A stretch of DNA of 64,000 bases from Saccharopolyspora endophytica (GTDB lineage Bacteria > Actinomycetota > Actinomycetes > Mycobacteriales > Pseudonocardiaceae): NCBI RefSeq assembly GCF_018070075.1, contig NZ_JAGPXE010000004.1, forward strand, positions 558,001 to 622,000. Direction: 5' to 3'. Under the pieces are notes generated by a model. That model worked only from the letters and a program-made list of their open reading frames with translations, was not told where the DNA came from and searched no databases. Of this stretch, positions 7,960 to 15,095 are shown in pieces. Position 1 is the first letter of the stretch; each line of letters begins with the position of its first letter. The position numbers were made by a program, and so were the translations under genes.

Positions 7960-9171
7960 GTGACCGACTTTCCACTTCAAGGCATTCGCGTTCTCGAACT
8001 GGGCAACTTCATCGCAGCCCCTTTCGCCACGAGGATCTTCGCCGACTTCGGTGCGGAGGTGATCAAGGTCGAACGTCCGGGGGTCGGCGACGAGCTGCGC
8101 GGCTGGCGGCGCACGCGCGGCAGCACCTCGATGATGTTCCGCACGATGGCGCGCAACAAGAAGTCCATCACCCTCGACCTCTCCGGCGAGCAGGAGCGCG
8201 AACTGGCCCTGGAACTGGCTCGCACCTGCGACGTCGTGGTCGAGAACTTCCGGCCCGGCACGCTGGAGCGCTGGGGGCTCGGCCCCGAAGCCCTGGCGGA
8301 GGAGAATCCGGACCTCGTGCTCGTGCGGATCTCCGGCTACGGCCAGACCGGGCCCTACCGCGAGCGGGCCGGATTCGGCGGCGTGGCCGAGGCTTTCGCC
8401 GGACTGCGCCACGTCACCGGCCACGCCGATCGGCCGCCGGTCCGCTCGGCCGCACCCATCGCCGATGCTGCCGCAGGGCTCTACGGCACCGTCGGTGCGC
8501 TGATGCTGCTGCTGGGCAAGGCGCGCGGGCAGGCGCACGAAGGCCCTCGGGTCGTCGATGTAGCGCTCTACGAATCGGTTTTCATGATGATGGAGTCGCT
8601 GATCCCCGATTACGACGCCTACGGGACGGTGCGCGAGCGGACCGCGGGCAATCTCCCCGGCGTCGTGCCCAGCGGCGTCTACCCGACCTCCGACGGACTT
8701 TCGGTGATGATCTCCGGCAACTCCAGCGGCGCGTTCGGACGCCTCATGACCGCGATCGGGCGGCAGGACCTCGCCAACGACCCGACGTTGGCCGACGGGG
8801 ACGGCCGCGTCGAGCGCGAGCACGAGCTCGACGCCGCGATCACCGCCTGGACCTCCGCGCACTCCGCGCCGGAAGCGGTGCGGATCCTCAACGAGGCGGG
8901 CGTGCCGACCGGCCCGGTCCACGACGCCCGCGCCATCGCCGAGGACGAGCACTTCCGCGCCCGCGACATGCTCCGGCCGCTGAAGGTGGTGGTGGACGGC
9001 GAGCCAGAGGAGATCCGGTTCCCCGGTGTCGTGCCGAAGCTTCCCGGTTCCCCGGGGGCGGTGCGCAGCGCAGGACCCGAACTGGGGGAGCACACCGAGC
9101 AGGTGCTCACCGAGCTCCTCGGGGTCGATCGCGCCGACCTGGCCGCCTACCGTGAGCGGAAGGTGATCTGA
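7960..9171 (+). CDS. Family III CoA transferase (CaiB/BaiF type)
   Basis: A 403-residue CoA transferase. The start GTG 7960 is preceded by GAGAAAGG at good distance and yields the typical N-terminus FPLQGIRVLELGNFIAAPFA. Further signatures are EVIKVERPGVGDELRGW, NKKSITLDL and LVRISGYGQTGPYRERAGFG. The catalytic aspartate is expected near residue 170, in APIADAAAGLYG. These enzymes move CoA between carboxylic acids. The gene is one base upstream of an HMG-CoA-lyase-like gene and is followed by a dicarboxylate carrier, so activation of an imported branched hydroxy-dicarboxylate such as 3-hydroxy-3-methylglutarate is a reasonable inference. Confidence 0.92.
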   Translation: MTDFPLQGIRVLELGNFIAAPFATRIFADFGAEVIKVERPGVGDELRGWRRTRGSTSMMFRTMARNKKSITLDLSGEQERELALELARTCDVVVENFRPGTLERWGLGPEALAEENPDLVLVRISGYGQTGPYRERAGFGGVAEAFAGLRHVTGHADRPPVRSAAPIADAAAGLYGTVGALMLLLGKARGQAHEGPRVVDVALYESVFMMMESLIPDYDAYGTVRERTAGNLPGVVPSGVYPTSDGLSVMISGNSSGAFGRLMTAIGRQDLANDPTLADGDGRVEREHELDAAITAWTSAHSAPEAVRILNEAGVPTGPVHDARAIAEDEHFRARDMLRPLKVVVDGEPEEIRFPGVVPKLPGSPGAVRSAGPELGEHTEQVLTELLGVDRADLAAYRERKVI

Positions 9172-9172
9172 C

Positions 9173-10030
9173 ATGACCGTCACCATCACCGAAGTCGTGC
9201 TGCGCGACGGACTTCAGGACGAACCCGTCGTTGTCGGAGTCGCGGACCGGATCGCGATCGCCGAAGCCCTCGCGGATTCCGGGATCCGCCACATCGAAGC
9301 GGGTTCCTTCGTCAACCCCGAGCGAGTACCGCAGATGGCCGGAGCCGACGAACTCGCAACCGCGCTCCCGCGAGCCGGCGAGGTCCGCTACTCGTTCCTG
9401 GCGCTCAACGGGCGTGGCGTTCGCCGCGCGGTCGAGGCCGGTGCCGAGAACGTCCTCGTCGTGGCCTCGGCGAGCGGTGGCCACAGCCGCGCCAACGCCG
9501 GACGGGACGTCGACGCGGCGATCGAGGACGTGGCGCGTGCGGTCGGCGAGAACCCGGCAACGTCCTTCATCGCCGGTGTTTCGACCGCGTTCGTGTGCCC
9601 GTTCGACGGCGACGTCCCAGCGGACCGACTGCTCTCGGTCGCCGAGCGGTTCGCAGCGATGGGCGTCCGCCGCATCGGCCTCGCCGACACCCTCGGCACG
9701 GCCACCACCGACCACGTCGTGCGATCACTGGGAGCGGTGCGCGACGCGCTCCCGGACGTGGAGCTGTCGCTGCACCTCCACAACGCGCGCGGCCAGGCCC
9801 TGAGCACCGTGGACGCCGCGATCGACCTGGGCGTCGTCCACTTCGACAGCGCGACCGACGGCTACGGCGGATGCCCGTTCGCCCCCGGCGCGCACGGCAA
9901 CATCGCCACGGAAGACCTCGTGGCGCACCTGCACTCGCGCGGAATCCCCACCGGGGTCGACGAAACCGCGCTCGCCACCGCCTCGGAGCTCCTGGAGCGG
10001 GCACTGGCACGAGCGGTGCCCGCGGTCTGA
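9173..10030 (+). CDS. Hydroxymethylglutaryl-CoA lyase family protein
   Basis: A 285-residue TIM-barrel lyase of the DRE-TIM superfamily. LRDGLQDEP near residue 10 holds the metal-binding aspartate. LSLHLHNARG (about 200) gives the metal-binding histidines, and GGCPFAPGAHGNIATED near residue 240 matches the HMG-CoA lyase glycine loop with its active-site cysteine. Known members split HMG-CoA, or related 3-hydroxyacyl-CoAs, into acetyl-CoA and a keto acid. It starts one base after the CoA transferase stop, and the pair would activate and cleave the same acid. No 3-methylglutaconyl-CoA hydratase or isovaleryl-CoA genes accompany it, so leucine catabolism is less likely. Confidence 0.92.
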   Translation: MTVTITEVVLRDGLQDEPVVVGVADRIAIAEALADSGIRHIEAGSFVNPERVPQMAGADELATALPRAGEVRYSFLALNGRGVRRAVEAGAENVLVVASASGGHSRANAGRDVDAAIEDVARAVGENPATSFIAGVSTAFVCPFDGDVPADRLLSVAERFAAMGVRRIGLADTLGTATTDHVVRSLGAVRDALPDVELSLHLHNARGQALSTVDAAIDLGVVHFDSATDGYGGCPFAPGAHGNIATEDLVAHLHSRGIPTGVDETALATASELLERALARAVPAV

Positions 10031-10124
10031 CCCGGACCCGCGCACCAGCCTCCGCACACCTGATCCCTCGTCAACGGTGACGTGGTCCGCGCAAGCGGGC
10101 ATGCGTGATCAGAAATGGTCGGAC

Positions 10125-11399
10125 ATGGTTCACTCGATTTCCCTCGTCGTCCTCGCACTCGTGTTCCTGCTCGCGACGATCCTGCCCATCAACATGGGAA
10201 TCCTCGCCTTCGTCGCGACGTTCCTGGTCGGAACCATCTCCGGAGTCACCGTCGACGACATGGTCGGCGGCTTCCCCGGTGACGTGTTCATCCTGGTCGT
10301 GGGCATCACGTTGCTGTTCGGAGCGGCCAAGGTCAACGGCACCATCGACCTGGTGGTGGCCGCCTCGCTCCGTCTGGTCCGCGGTCGCCGCTGGGCGATC
10401 GTGTGGTTGATGTTCGTCCTCGCCGCGGTGCTCATGGCGCTCGGTTCGGTGCTGGCCGTGGGCATGCTCGCGCCCATCGCCATGCCCATCGCCGCGCGCT
10501 ACCGCATCAACCCGCTGCTGATGGGCATGATGCTCAGCCACGGCGCCCTGTCCGCGGCGTTCGCCCCGATCACCGTCTACGGCGTCTTCGCCTCGAGCCT
10601 GGTCGGCGAGGCGGCGCTTGACGTCAGCCCGTTCGTGCTGTTCGCGGTGCCCTTCGGGCTCAACGTGGCGATCGCGGCCGTGCTGTTCGTCGTGCTCGGA
10701 CGCGACCTGCTGCGCGGCTCCGAGGTCGTGACCGCGGGCGGGCCGGGCGCTGCCGGAGCGGACACGTTCGCCCACCGGCCGGTGGCCGCGCTTCCCCAGG
10801 TCGAGGTCACACCCCTGCGCGTGCTCACCCTGCTCGGCATGTGCGGGCTCCTGGTAGCCGGATCGCTGGGCGTGGACGTGGGTCTGGTCGCGTTCGCCAT
10901 CGCCACCGCGCTGCTGCTGGTGGCGCCGACGCTGCACGAGAAGTCCACCGACCACGTCGCCTGGTCCGCGGTCCTGCTGGTGTGCGGAATGCTGAGCTAC
11001 ATGGAGGTGCTGGAGCGCAACGGCACCCTCGACGTGCTCGGGGAAGCCGCAGCCGCGCTGGGATCACCACTGCTGGCGGCGTTGCTGCTGTGCCTGGCGG
11101 TGGGCGTGGTCTCGGCGTTCGGGTCCTCAATCGGCACGCTCGGCATCGCTCTGCCGCTGGCCCTGCCGCTGCTGGAACTCGGTGGTCTCGGGGCTGCCGG
11201 GTTTATCGTCGCGCTGTGCTTCTGCTCCACGGTCGTCGACGTGAGCCCGTTCTCCACCAACGGGATCATCGTCCTCGCCCAGGCCCAGGTCGACGACCGG
11301 CGGGCGTTCCAACGCAGGATGCTCGCCTACAGCGGACTCGTCGTGGTGGGCGCGCCGCTTCTGGCTTGGGCCGCCGTGGTCCTGCCGACGTCTCTCTAG
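10125..11399 (+). CDS. MatC-like dicarboxylate carrier / SLC13-type transporter
   Basis: A polytopic membrane protein of about 424 residues and roughly 12 hydrophobic segments. The N-terminus, with LATILPINMGILAFVATFLV and FPGDVFILVVGITLLFGAAK, matches the MatC N-terminal domain of malonate/dicarboxylate carriers. The C-terminal half has the second ion-transporter repeat, ending in DVSPFSTNGIIVLAQA. ATG 10125 is chosen because it begins just before the first helix; ATG 10101 and GTG 10077 are in frame and also possible, and none has a strong ribosome site. It is about 95 bp after the lyase gene and probably imports the acid handled by the CoA transferase and lyase. Confidence 0.87.
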   Translation: MVHSISLVVLALVFLLATILPINMGILAFVATFLVGTISGVTVDDMVGGFPGDVFILVVGITLLFGAAKVNGTIDLVVAASLRLVRGRRWAIVWLMFVLAAVLMALGSVLAVGMLAPIAMPIAARYRINPLLMGMMLSHGALSAAFAPITVYGVFASSLVGEAALDVSPFVLFAVPFGLNVAIAAVLFVVLGRDLLRGSEVVTAGGPGAAGADTFAHRPVAALPQVEVTPLRVLTLLGMCGLLVAGSLGVDVGLVAFAIATALLLVAPTLHEKSTDHVAWSAVLLVCGMLSYMEVLERNGTLDVLGEAAAALGSPLLAALLLCLAVGVVSAFGSSIGTLGIALPLALPLLELGGLGAAGFIVALCFCSTVVDVSPFSTNGIIVLAQAQVDDRRAFQRRMLAYSGLVVVGAPLLAWAAVVLPTSL

Positions 11400-11707
11400 A
11401 TCACCGCGGGTGTTCGCGCTGTTCGCCGAGGTGTCTCCGCGGCTCGCGCGGTCCCTCGATGAGCAGGTGGACCCGGGCGGGTGATTTCCTCGCGGGTGGT
11501 CACGCGCGGAGGTGGAGCTCGGCGTTGGTGGGCGAGTCCTCGTCGAGTGCGAGGCGGGTGGTCCCGAATCGCCGGAACCGCGCTTCGCGGAGGTCCGGGA
11601 CGGTGTGGCGCTTGTGCGCCGGGCGCAGGTGATGGTCGACGTCTCACCCGTTCCGGTGAGGACGACCCCGGACCTGCGCTCGGGGCTGCAAGCCTGATCA
11701 TGGGTGC
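11400..11707 (+). other. Intergenic gap with one possible small frame (11512-11697)
   Basis: No firm gene lies in this 308-bp gap. A GTG frame at 11512-11697 (61 codons) begins VELGVGGRVLVECEAG, which loosely resembles the start of the trypsin-co-occurring domain found in small actinobacterial proteins. It then departs from that pattern, so it is either a remnant or chance. The end sits 10 bp before the PucR gene. Confidence 0.25.
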
Positions 11708-13225
11708 ATGGTCAAGCTGGACCGACTGATCAACGTCCTCGGTGGTTACGGGGCGCGGCTGGTGTGCTCGCCGCGCAGCCGGTCGACCGAGTTGCGCGCG
11801 GTGGCGCTGCACGACCCGGACGAGCAGGTGCCGGGTGGTGATGAGGTGCTGCTCGCCGTCGGCGTCGACGAGGGGCGAGCCGCGGAGGTGCTGGCGGAGA
11901 CCAGCGCCGTGGTCGTGGTGTTCCGGCTCGACCGGATCGAGGACGACGCGCTCGCCATCGCCAGGCAGCGGAAGGTCGCGGTGCTGCTCGTCGACCCCGC
12001 CGTGTCCTGGGGGCAGCTCGCGGGCGTGGTCTACGGGCTCGTGCTCGAAGGGCGCGAGACCGAGGCGGGCCGGGGACCGACGGACCTGTTCGCGCTGGCG
12101 GACGCGCTGGCCGAATCGGTCGGCGGTCCGGTCACGATCGAGGACCATCGCTCGGGTGTGCTGGCCTACTCGCAGCGCCAGGAGACGGCCGACCAGGCCA
12201 GGTTGGAAACGATCCTGGGCAGGCGGGTGCCGGAGGAGGTCCGCCGCGAGCTCAGCGAGCGCGGGGTGTTCCAGCACCTCGCCGAGTCCGACGAACCGGT
12301 GTTCGTCGAGCCCTCCGGTTCCCGGCGGGGACGGGCCGTGGTCGCCGTCCGCGCGGGCAAAGCGCTGCTCGGCTCGATCTGGGTCGGGACCTCGTCGCCC
12401 CTGGACGCCGAGCGCCAGGCCGCGCTGGTGCAGGCGTCCCGCACCGCTGCCGCGCACCTGCTGCGCACCCGCGCCAGCGCGGACCTGGAGCGGCAGGTCG
12501 AATCGGACCTGGTGATCGGGCTGGTCGAGGGCCACTCCGACGTCGCCACCGTGCTGAGCCGGCTGGGTTTCCGCGGCGACCGGTTCCGCGTCGTCGCCGT
12601 CCAGGCGCACAACCAGGGCGAGCACGACTCGGCGGCGCTGCTCGTCTTCGAACTCGCGACCGTGGGTTTCGGCTGGTCGCGACCCGGGCGCAGCGCCCTG
12701 TTCGCCAACACCGTCTACACGATCCTGCCCCACGAGGACGGGGAAGCCGCGTGCGAATGGGTGCGGGCGCTCGCGCGCGAGATGCCGGAGGGCGTGGAGG
12801 TCTTCGCCGGGATCGGCGGCCCCGCGAGCCCGGACGAGCTCGTCGACAGCAGGCGGGAGGCGGACGAGAGCCTCGCCGTGCACGCCGCGAAGCCCACGGG
12901 GTCACCTGTCGTGGTCTACGACGATTCCTGGCACGAGATCCTGCTGCGCCGCCTGCAGCACGTCGCCGCGGGCGGACGCACGCCCGAGCGCGGACCGGTG
13001 GCCGAGCTGCGCCGCCACGACCAGGAGCAGGGGACCCGGCTGATCACGACGCTGCGGACCTGGCTGGAGGTGCAGGGCGACCTCGGCGCCGCGGCCGCTC
13101 GCCTGGAGATCCACCCGAACACGGTGCGCAACCGGATGCGCAAGGTGACGCAGGTGGGAGCCCTCGACCTGGAGGACCCGGACACCCGGCTCGCGTTGGT
13201 CATCGCTCTCGCCGCCGAGCAGTAG
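11708..13225 (+). CDS. PucR-family transcriptional regulator
   Basis: A 505-residue regulator. The N-terminal part (about 1-110) is a PucR-type sensing domain, with PGGDEVLLAVGVDE and HDPD. The middle is a GGDEF-like fold seen in CdaR/PucR proteins. The C-terminal helix-turn-helix reads LEVQGDLGAAAARLEIHPNT then VRNRMRKVTQ (about 450-480), the conserved PucR motif. These proteins usually activate genes for purine, amino acid or amine catabolism in response to the substrate. It lies 100 bp upstream of a D-amino-acid-dehydrogenase-like gene on the same strand with an inverted repeat between them, so it is the likely local regulator. Confidence 0.92.
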   Translation: MVKLDRLINVLGGYGARLVCSPRSRSTELRAVALHDPDEQVPGGDEVLLAVGVDEGRAAEVLAETSAVVVVFRLDRIEDDALAIARQRKVAVLLVDPAVSWGQLAGVVYGLVLEGRETEAGRGPTDLFALADALAESVGGPVTIEDHRSGVLAYSQRQETADQARLETILGRRVPEEVRRELSERGVFQHLAESDEPVFVEPSGSRRGRAVVAVRAGKALLGSIWVGTSSPLDAERQAALVQASRTAAAHLLRTRASADLERQVESDLVIGLVEGHSDVATVLSRLGFRGDRFRVVAVQAHNQGEHDSAALLVFELATVGFGWSRPGRSALFANTVYTILPHEDGEAACEWVRALAREMPEGVEVFAGIGGPASPDELVDSRREADESLAVHAAKPTGSPVVVYDDSWHEILLRRLQHVAAGGRTPERGPVAELRRHDQEQGTRLITTLRTWLEVQGDLGAAAARLEIHPNTVRNRMRKVTQVGALDLEDPDTRLALVIALAAEQ

Positions 13226-13226
13226 T

Positions 13227-13267
13227 GGAACCCGCACAACGGGTTGCTGATTGGTTGTGCGGAATCC
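13227..13267 (+). promoter_or_regulatory. Inverted repeat between pucR-type gene and FAD oxidoreductase gene
   Basis: CCGCACAAC (13232-13240) and GTTGTGCGG (13254-13262) form a perfect 9-bp inverted repeat with a 13-bp spacer. The outer bases GGA and TCC also pair. The half-site centres are about two helical turns apart, which fits a dimeric activator bound upstream of the promoter for the gene at 13326. PucR is the natural candidate; the assignment is inferred. Confidence 0.5.
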
Positions 13268-13325
13268 ACAGTGCCCTCCTCGTCGTGGTCGAGCATGCTT
13301 CGTGGCGACGAGAAGGAGTGTGGTC

Positions 13326-14570
13326 ATGGGGTCTGCAGTGGGCGGCGCGCCGAGCACGGCCGTCGTCGTGGGCGCCGGTGTGGTCGGGCTGTCGACCGCG
13401 TGGTTCCTGCAGGAGCACGGCGTCGAGGTGACGGTCGTGGATCGCAGCGGAGTCGCCGCTGGAGCGTCGTGGGGCAACGCGGGCTACGTCGCCCCCGCGT
13501 TCAGCGTTCCGCTGCCCGAACCCGCCGTGCTGCGCTACGGCCTGCGCTCGCTGTTCGACCCCAACGCCCCGCTGTACGTGCCCCGGGCCGTGGACCCGGG
13601 CCTGTGGGCGTTCCTGGCGGACTTCGCGCGCCACTGCACCCACCGGACCTGGCAGCGGTCCATGCGCTCGCTGGCGGGCCTCAACGAGGACTGCCTCGAC
13701 GCCTTCGACGAGCTCGCCAAGGGCGGGGTCGGCGCGCCCGCCAAGACCGCCCCGGTCATGGCCGCGTTCGAAAAGCCCGAGCAGGCGCGAGAACTGCGCG
13801 AGGAGTTCGAGCGGGCTCGCCTCAGCGGCCAGGAGACCTGGTTCGCCGACGCGGCCGCGTCCGAGGTTCCGCAGCTGTCGTCGCGGGTGAGCACGGTGCT
13901 GCGGATCGAGGACCAGCGCTACATCGACCCGGGCGAGTTCACCCGGGCGCTCGCCGAGGCCGTCGAGGGCCGGGGAGGGCGGATCCACACCGGCTTCACC
14001 GTGCGCGACGTCGTCCGCGACGGCGGCAGGCTGCTCGTGAAGTCCACGCAGAACGACTACGTCTCAGCGGATTCGGTCGTGCTGGCCACGGGTTCGTGGC
14101 TGCCGGAGCTCGCCGTGAAGACCGGCGTCAAGCGGCAAGTGCGCGCCGGGCGCGGGTATTCGTTCACCCTGCCCGTCGAAGAACCCGTGCCCGGCCCGAT
14201 CTACCTGCCCGCGGTGCGGGTCGCCTGCACGCCGTACCAGGGCGGTCTGCGCGTGGCGGGCACCATGGAGTTCCGCTCGCCCGACGCGGCGCTCGACGGT
14301 CGCCGCATCGAGGCGATCGTGCAGTCCGCCCGGCCGTTCTTGAGCGGCGTGGACTGGGACGGCCGCCACGACGAGTGGGTCGGCCCCCGGCCGGTCACCG
14401 CCGACGGCCTGCCGCTGATCGGCGCGTCGAAGATGCCCGGCGTCCACATCGCCGGAGGGCACGGCATGTGGGGGCTCACGCTCGGACCGATCACCGGGCG
14501 CCTGCTGTCCGATCAGATCGTGACCGGCGAACGTCCGGCCGCGCTGCGGCCTTTCGACCCGTTGCGATGA
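13326..14570 (+). CDS. FAD-dependent oxidoreductase, D-amino acid dehydrogenase-like (DadA/DAO family)
   Basis: A 414-residue flavoprotein. The dinucleotide-binding motif VVVGAGVVGLSTAWFL starts near residue 13, and the DAO-family C-terminal signature GARPVTADGLPLIG-like segment (here GPRPVTADGLPLIGASKMPG) is followed by the FAD-contacting GGHGMWGLTLGP. GAAG is preceded by GASWGNAGYVAP, typical of DadA. The start ATG 13326 has GAAGGAG 9 bases upstream. DadA-like enzymes deaminate D-amino acids to keto acids and pass electrons to the respiratory chain; proline- or glycine-type substrates are also known in the family. It overlaps the next small gene by 4 bp. Confidence 0.9.
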   Translation: MGSAVGGAPSTAVVVGAGVVGLSTAWFLQEHGVEVTVVDRSGVAAGASWGNAGYVAPAFSVPLPEPAVLRYGLRSLFDPNAPLYVPRAVDPGLWAFLADFARHCTHRTWQRSMRSLAGLNEDCLDAFDELAKGGVGAPAKTAPVMAAFEKPEQARELREEFERARLSGQETWFADAAASEVPQLSSRVSTVLRIEDQRYIDPGEFTRALAEAVEGRGGRIHTGFTVRDVVRDGGRLLVKSTQNDYVSADSVVLATGSWLPELAVKTGVKRQVRAGRGYSFTLPVEEPVPGPIYLPAVRVACTPYQGGLRVAGTMEFRSPDAALDGRRIEAIVQSARPFLSGVDWDGRHDEWVGPRPVTADGLPLIGASKMPGVHIAGGHGMWGLTLGPITGRLLSDQIVTGERPAALRPFDPLR

Positions 14571-14728
14571 CGACCGGCGAGTTGTCCGCGACCGAACGTC
14601 GCGAGCTCGAATGGCTGCGCAAGGAGAACAGGCTCCTGCGCACGGAGAAGGAGATGCTGCTCCGGATCGCCACCGAGTACGCACTGGAACACCGCAACCC
14701 CGGACCGCCGCGCGGGAACGACGGCTGA
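14567..14728 (+). CDS. Small Leu-zipper-like coiled-coil protein
   Basis: A 53-residue protein whose ATG overlaps the stop of the FAD oxidoreductase gene (ATGA). It is highly charged, and its core ELEWLRKENRLLRTEKEMLL has heptad-spaced leucines, so a short coiled coil is expected. The same pattern occurs at the C-terminal end of IS3-type OrfA transposases, which often leads to automatic naming as transposase. Here there is no helix-turn-helix, no OrfB and no terminal repeat, and translational coupling to a metabolic gene argues for a genuine small partner protein. Function unknown. Confidence 0.6.
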   Translation: MTTGELSATERRELEWLRKENRLLRTEKEMLLRIATEYALEHRNPGPPRGNDG

Positions 14729-14738
14729 CCGGACGCTC

Positions 14739-14885
14739 ATGGAGGTCACCTTGCCGGAGTGGACTCAATTCGGCCTCGCCCTGCTCGCCTTCTTCCTGCT
14801 GGCCCTGAACCACTGGTTGACCCGGCGCGCCCACGGCCTGCGCGAGCGCAGGTCGGAGAGTGAAGCTGCCCCGCCGATGCGCTGA
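14739..14885 (+). CDS. Small single-pass membrane protein
   Basis: A 48-codon frame from ATG 14739 to TGA 14885, ten bases after the coiled-coil gene. Residues 8-26 (TQFGLALLAFFLLALNHWL region) form one clear transmembrane helix, followed by an Arg-rich segment TRRAHGLRERR that should stay in the cytoplasm. It is followed by a strong terminator, so it closes the operon headed by the FAD oxidoreductase. The family is not recognised. It could tether the dehydrogenase to the membrane, which is inference from position only. Confidence 0.6.
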   Translation: MEVTLPEWTQFGLALLAFFLLALNHWLTRRAHGLRERRSESEAAPPMR

Positions 14886-14896
14886 TCCCGCATCCG

Positions 14897-14955
14897 CCGA
14901 CGGCGGCCGTCGAGCATCCCACGGGGTGCTCCGGCCGCCGCCGGTGTCTTTTCGC
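14897..14955 (+). terminator. Rho-independent terminator after the FAD oxidoreductase operon
   Basis: The arm CCGACGGCGGCCG at 14897 pairs with CGGCCGCCGCCGG around 14932, and an inner stem GAGCATCCC/GGGGTGCTC extends the hairpin. A short T run (GTCTTTTC) follows. Confidence 0.75.
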
Positions 14956-15018
14956 CGCCTGGGCCGCGGGGCCGGGTGCGTCGGCTCTGCTTCGAATCGC
15001 CGAGGCGTGACGTGCTAG

Positions 15019-15050
15019 CTTGGGAATAAGTCACCTGACTTAAACCCAAG
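15019..15050 (+). promoter_or_regulatory. 32-bp near-perfect palindrome, candidate operator
   Basis: The left arm CTTGGGAATAAGTCA and right arm TGACTTAAACCCAAG match as an inverted repeat at 13 of 15 positions around a central CC. The site ends 45 bp before the monooxygenase start, where a TetR- or MarR-type dimer would control transcription. The centre AAGTCA-CC-TGACTT is fully symmetrical. No TetR or MarR gene is adjacent. Confidence 0.65.
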
Positions 15051-15095
15051 GTCGTCGCGCCCCGTGGACGCAGGCGCGCAGCGAGAAAGGCCGCG

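Noticed and set aside
14567-14728. IS3-type transposase fragment
   Set aside because: Only a leucine-zipper-like stretch resembles OrfA. There is no helix-turn-helix, OrfB or terminal repeat, and the start is coupled to the metabolic gene.
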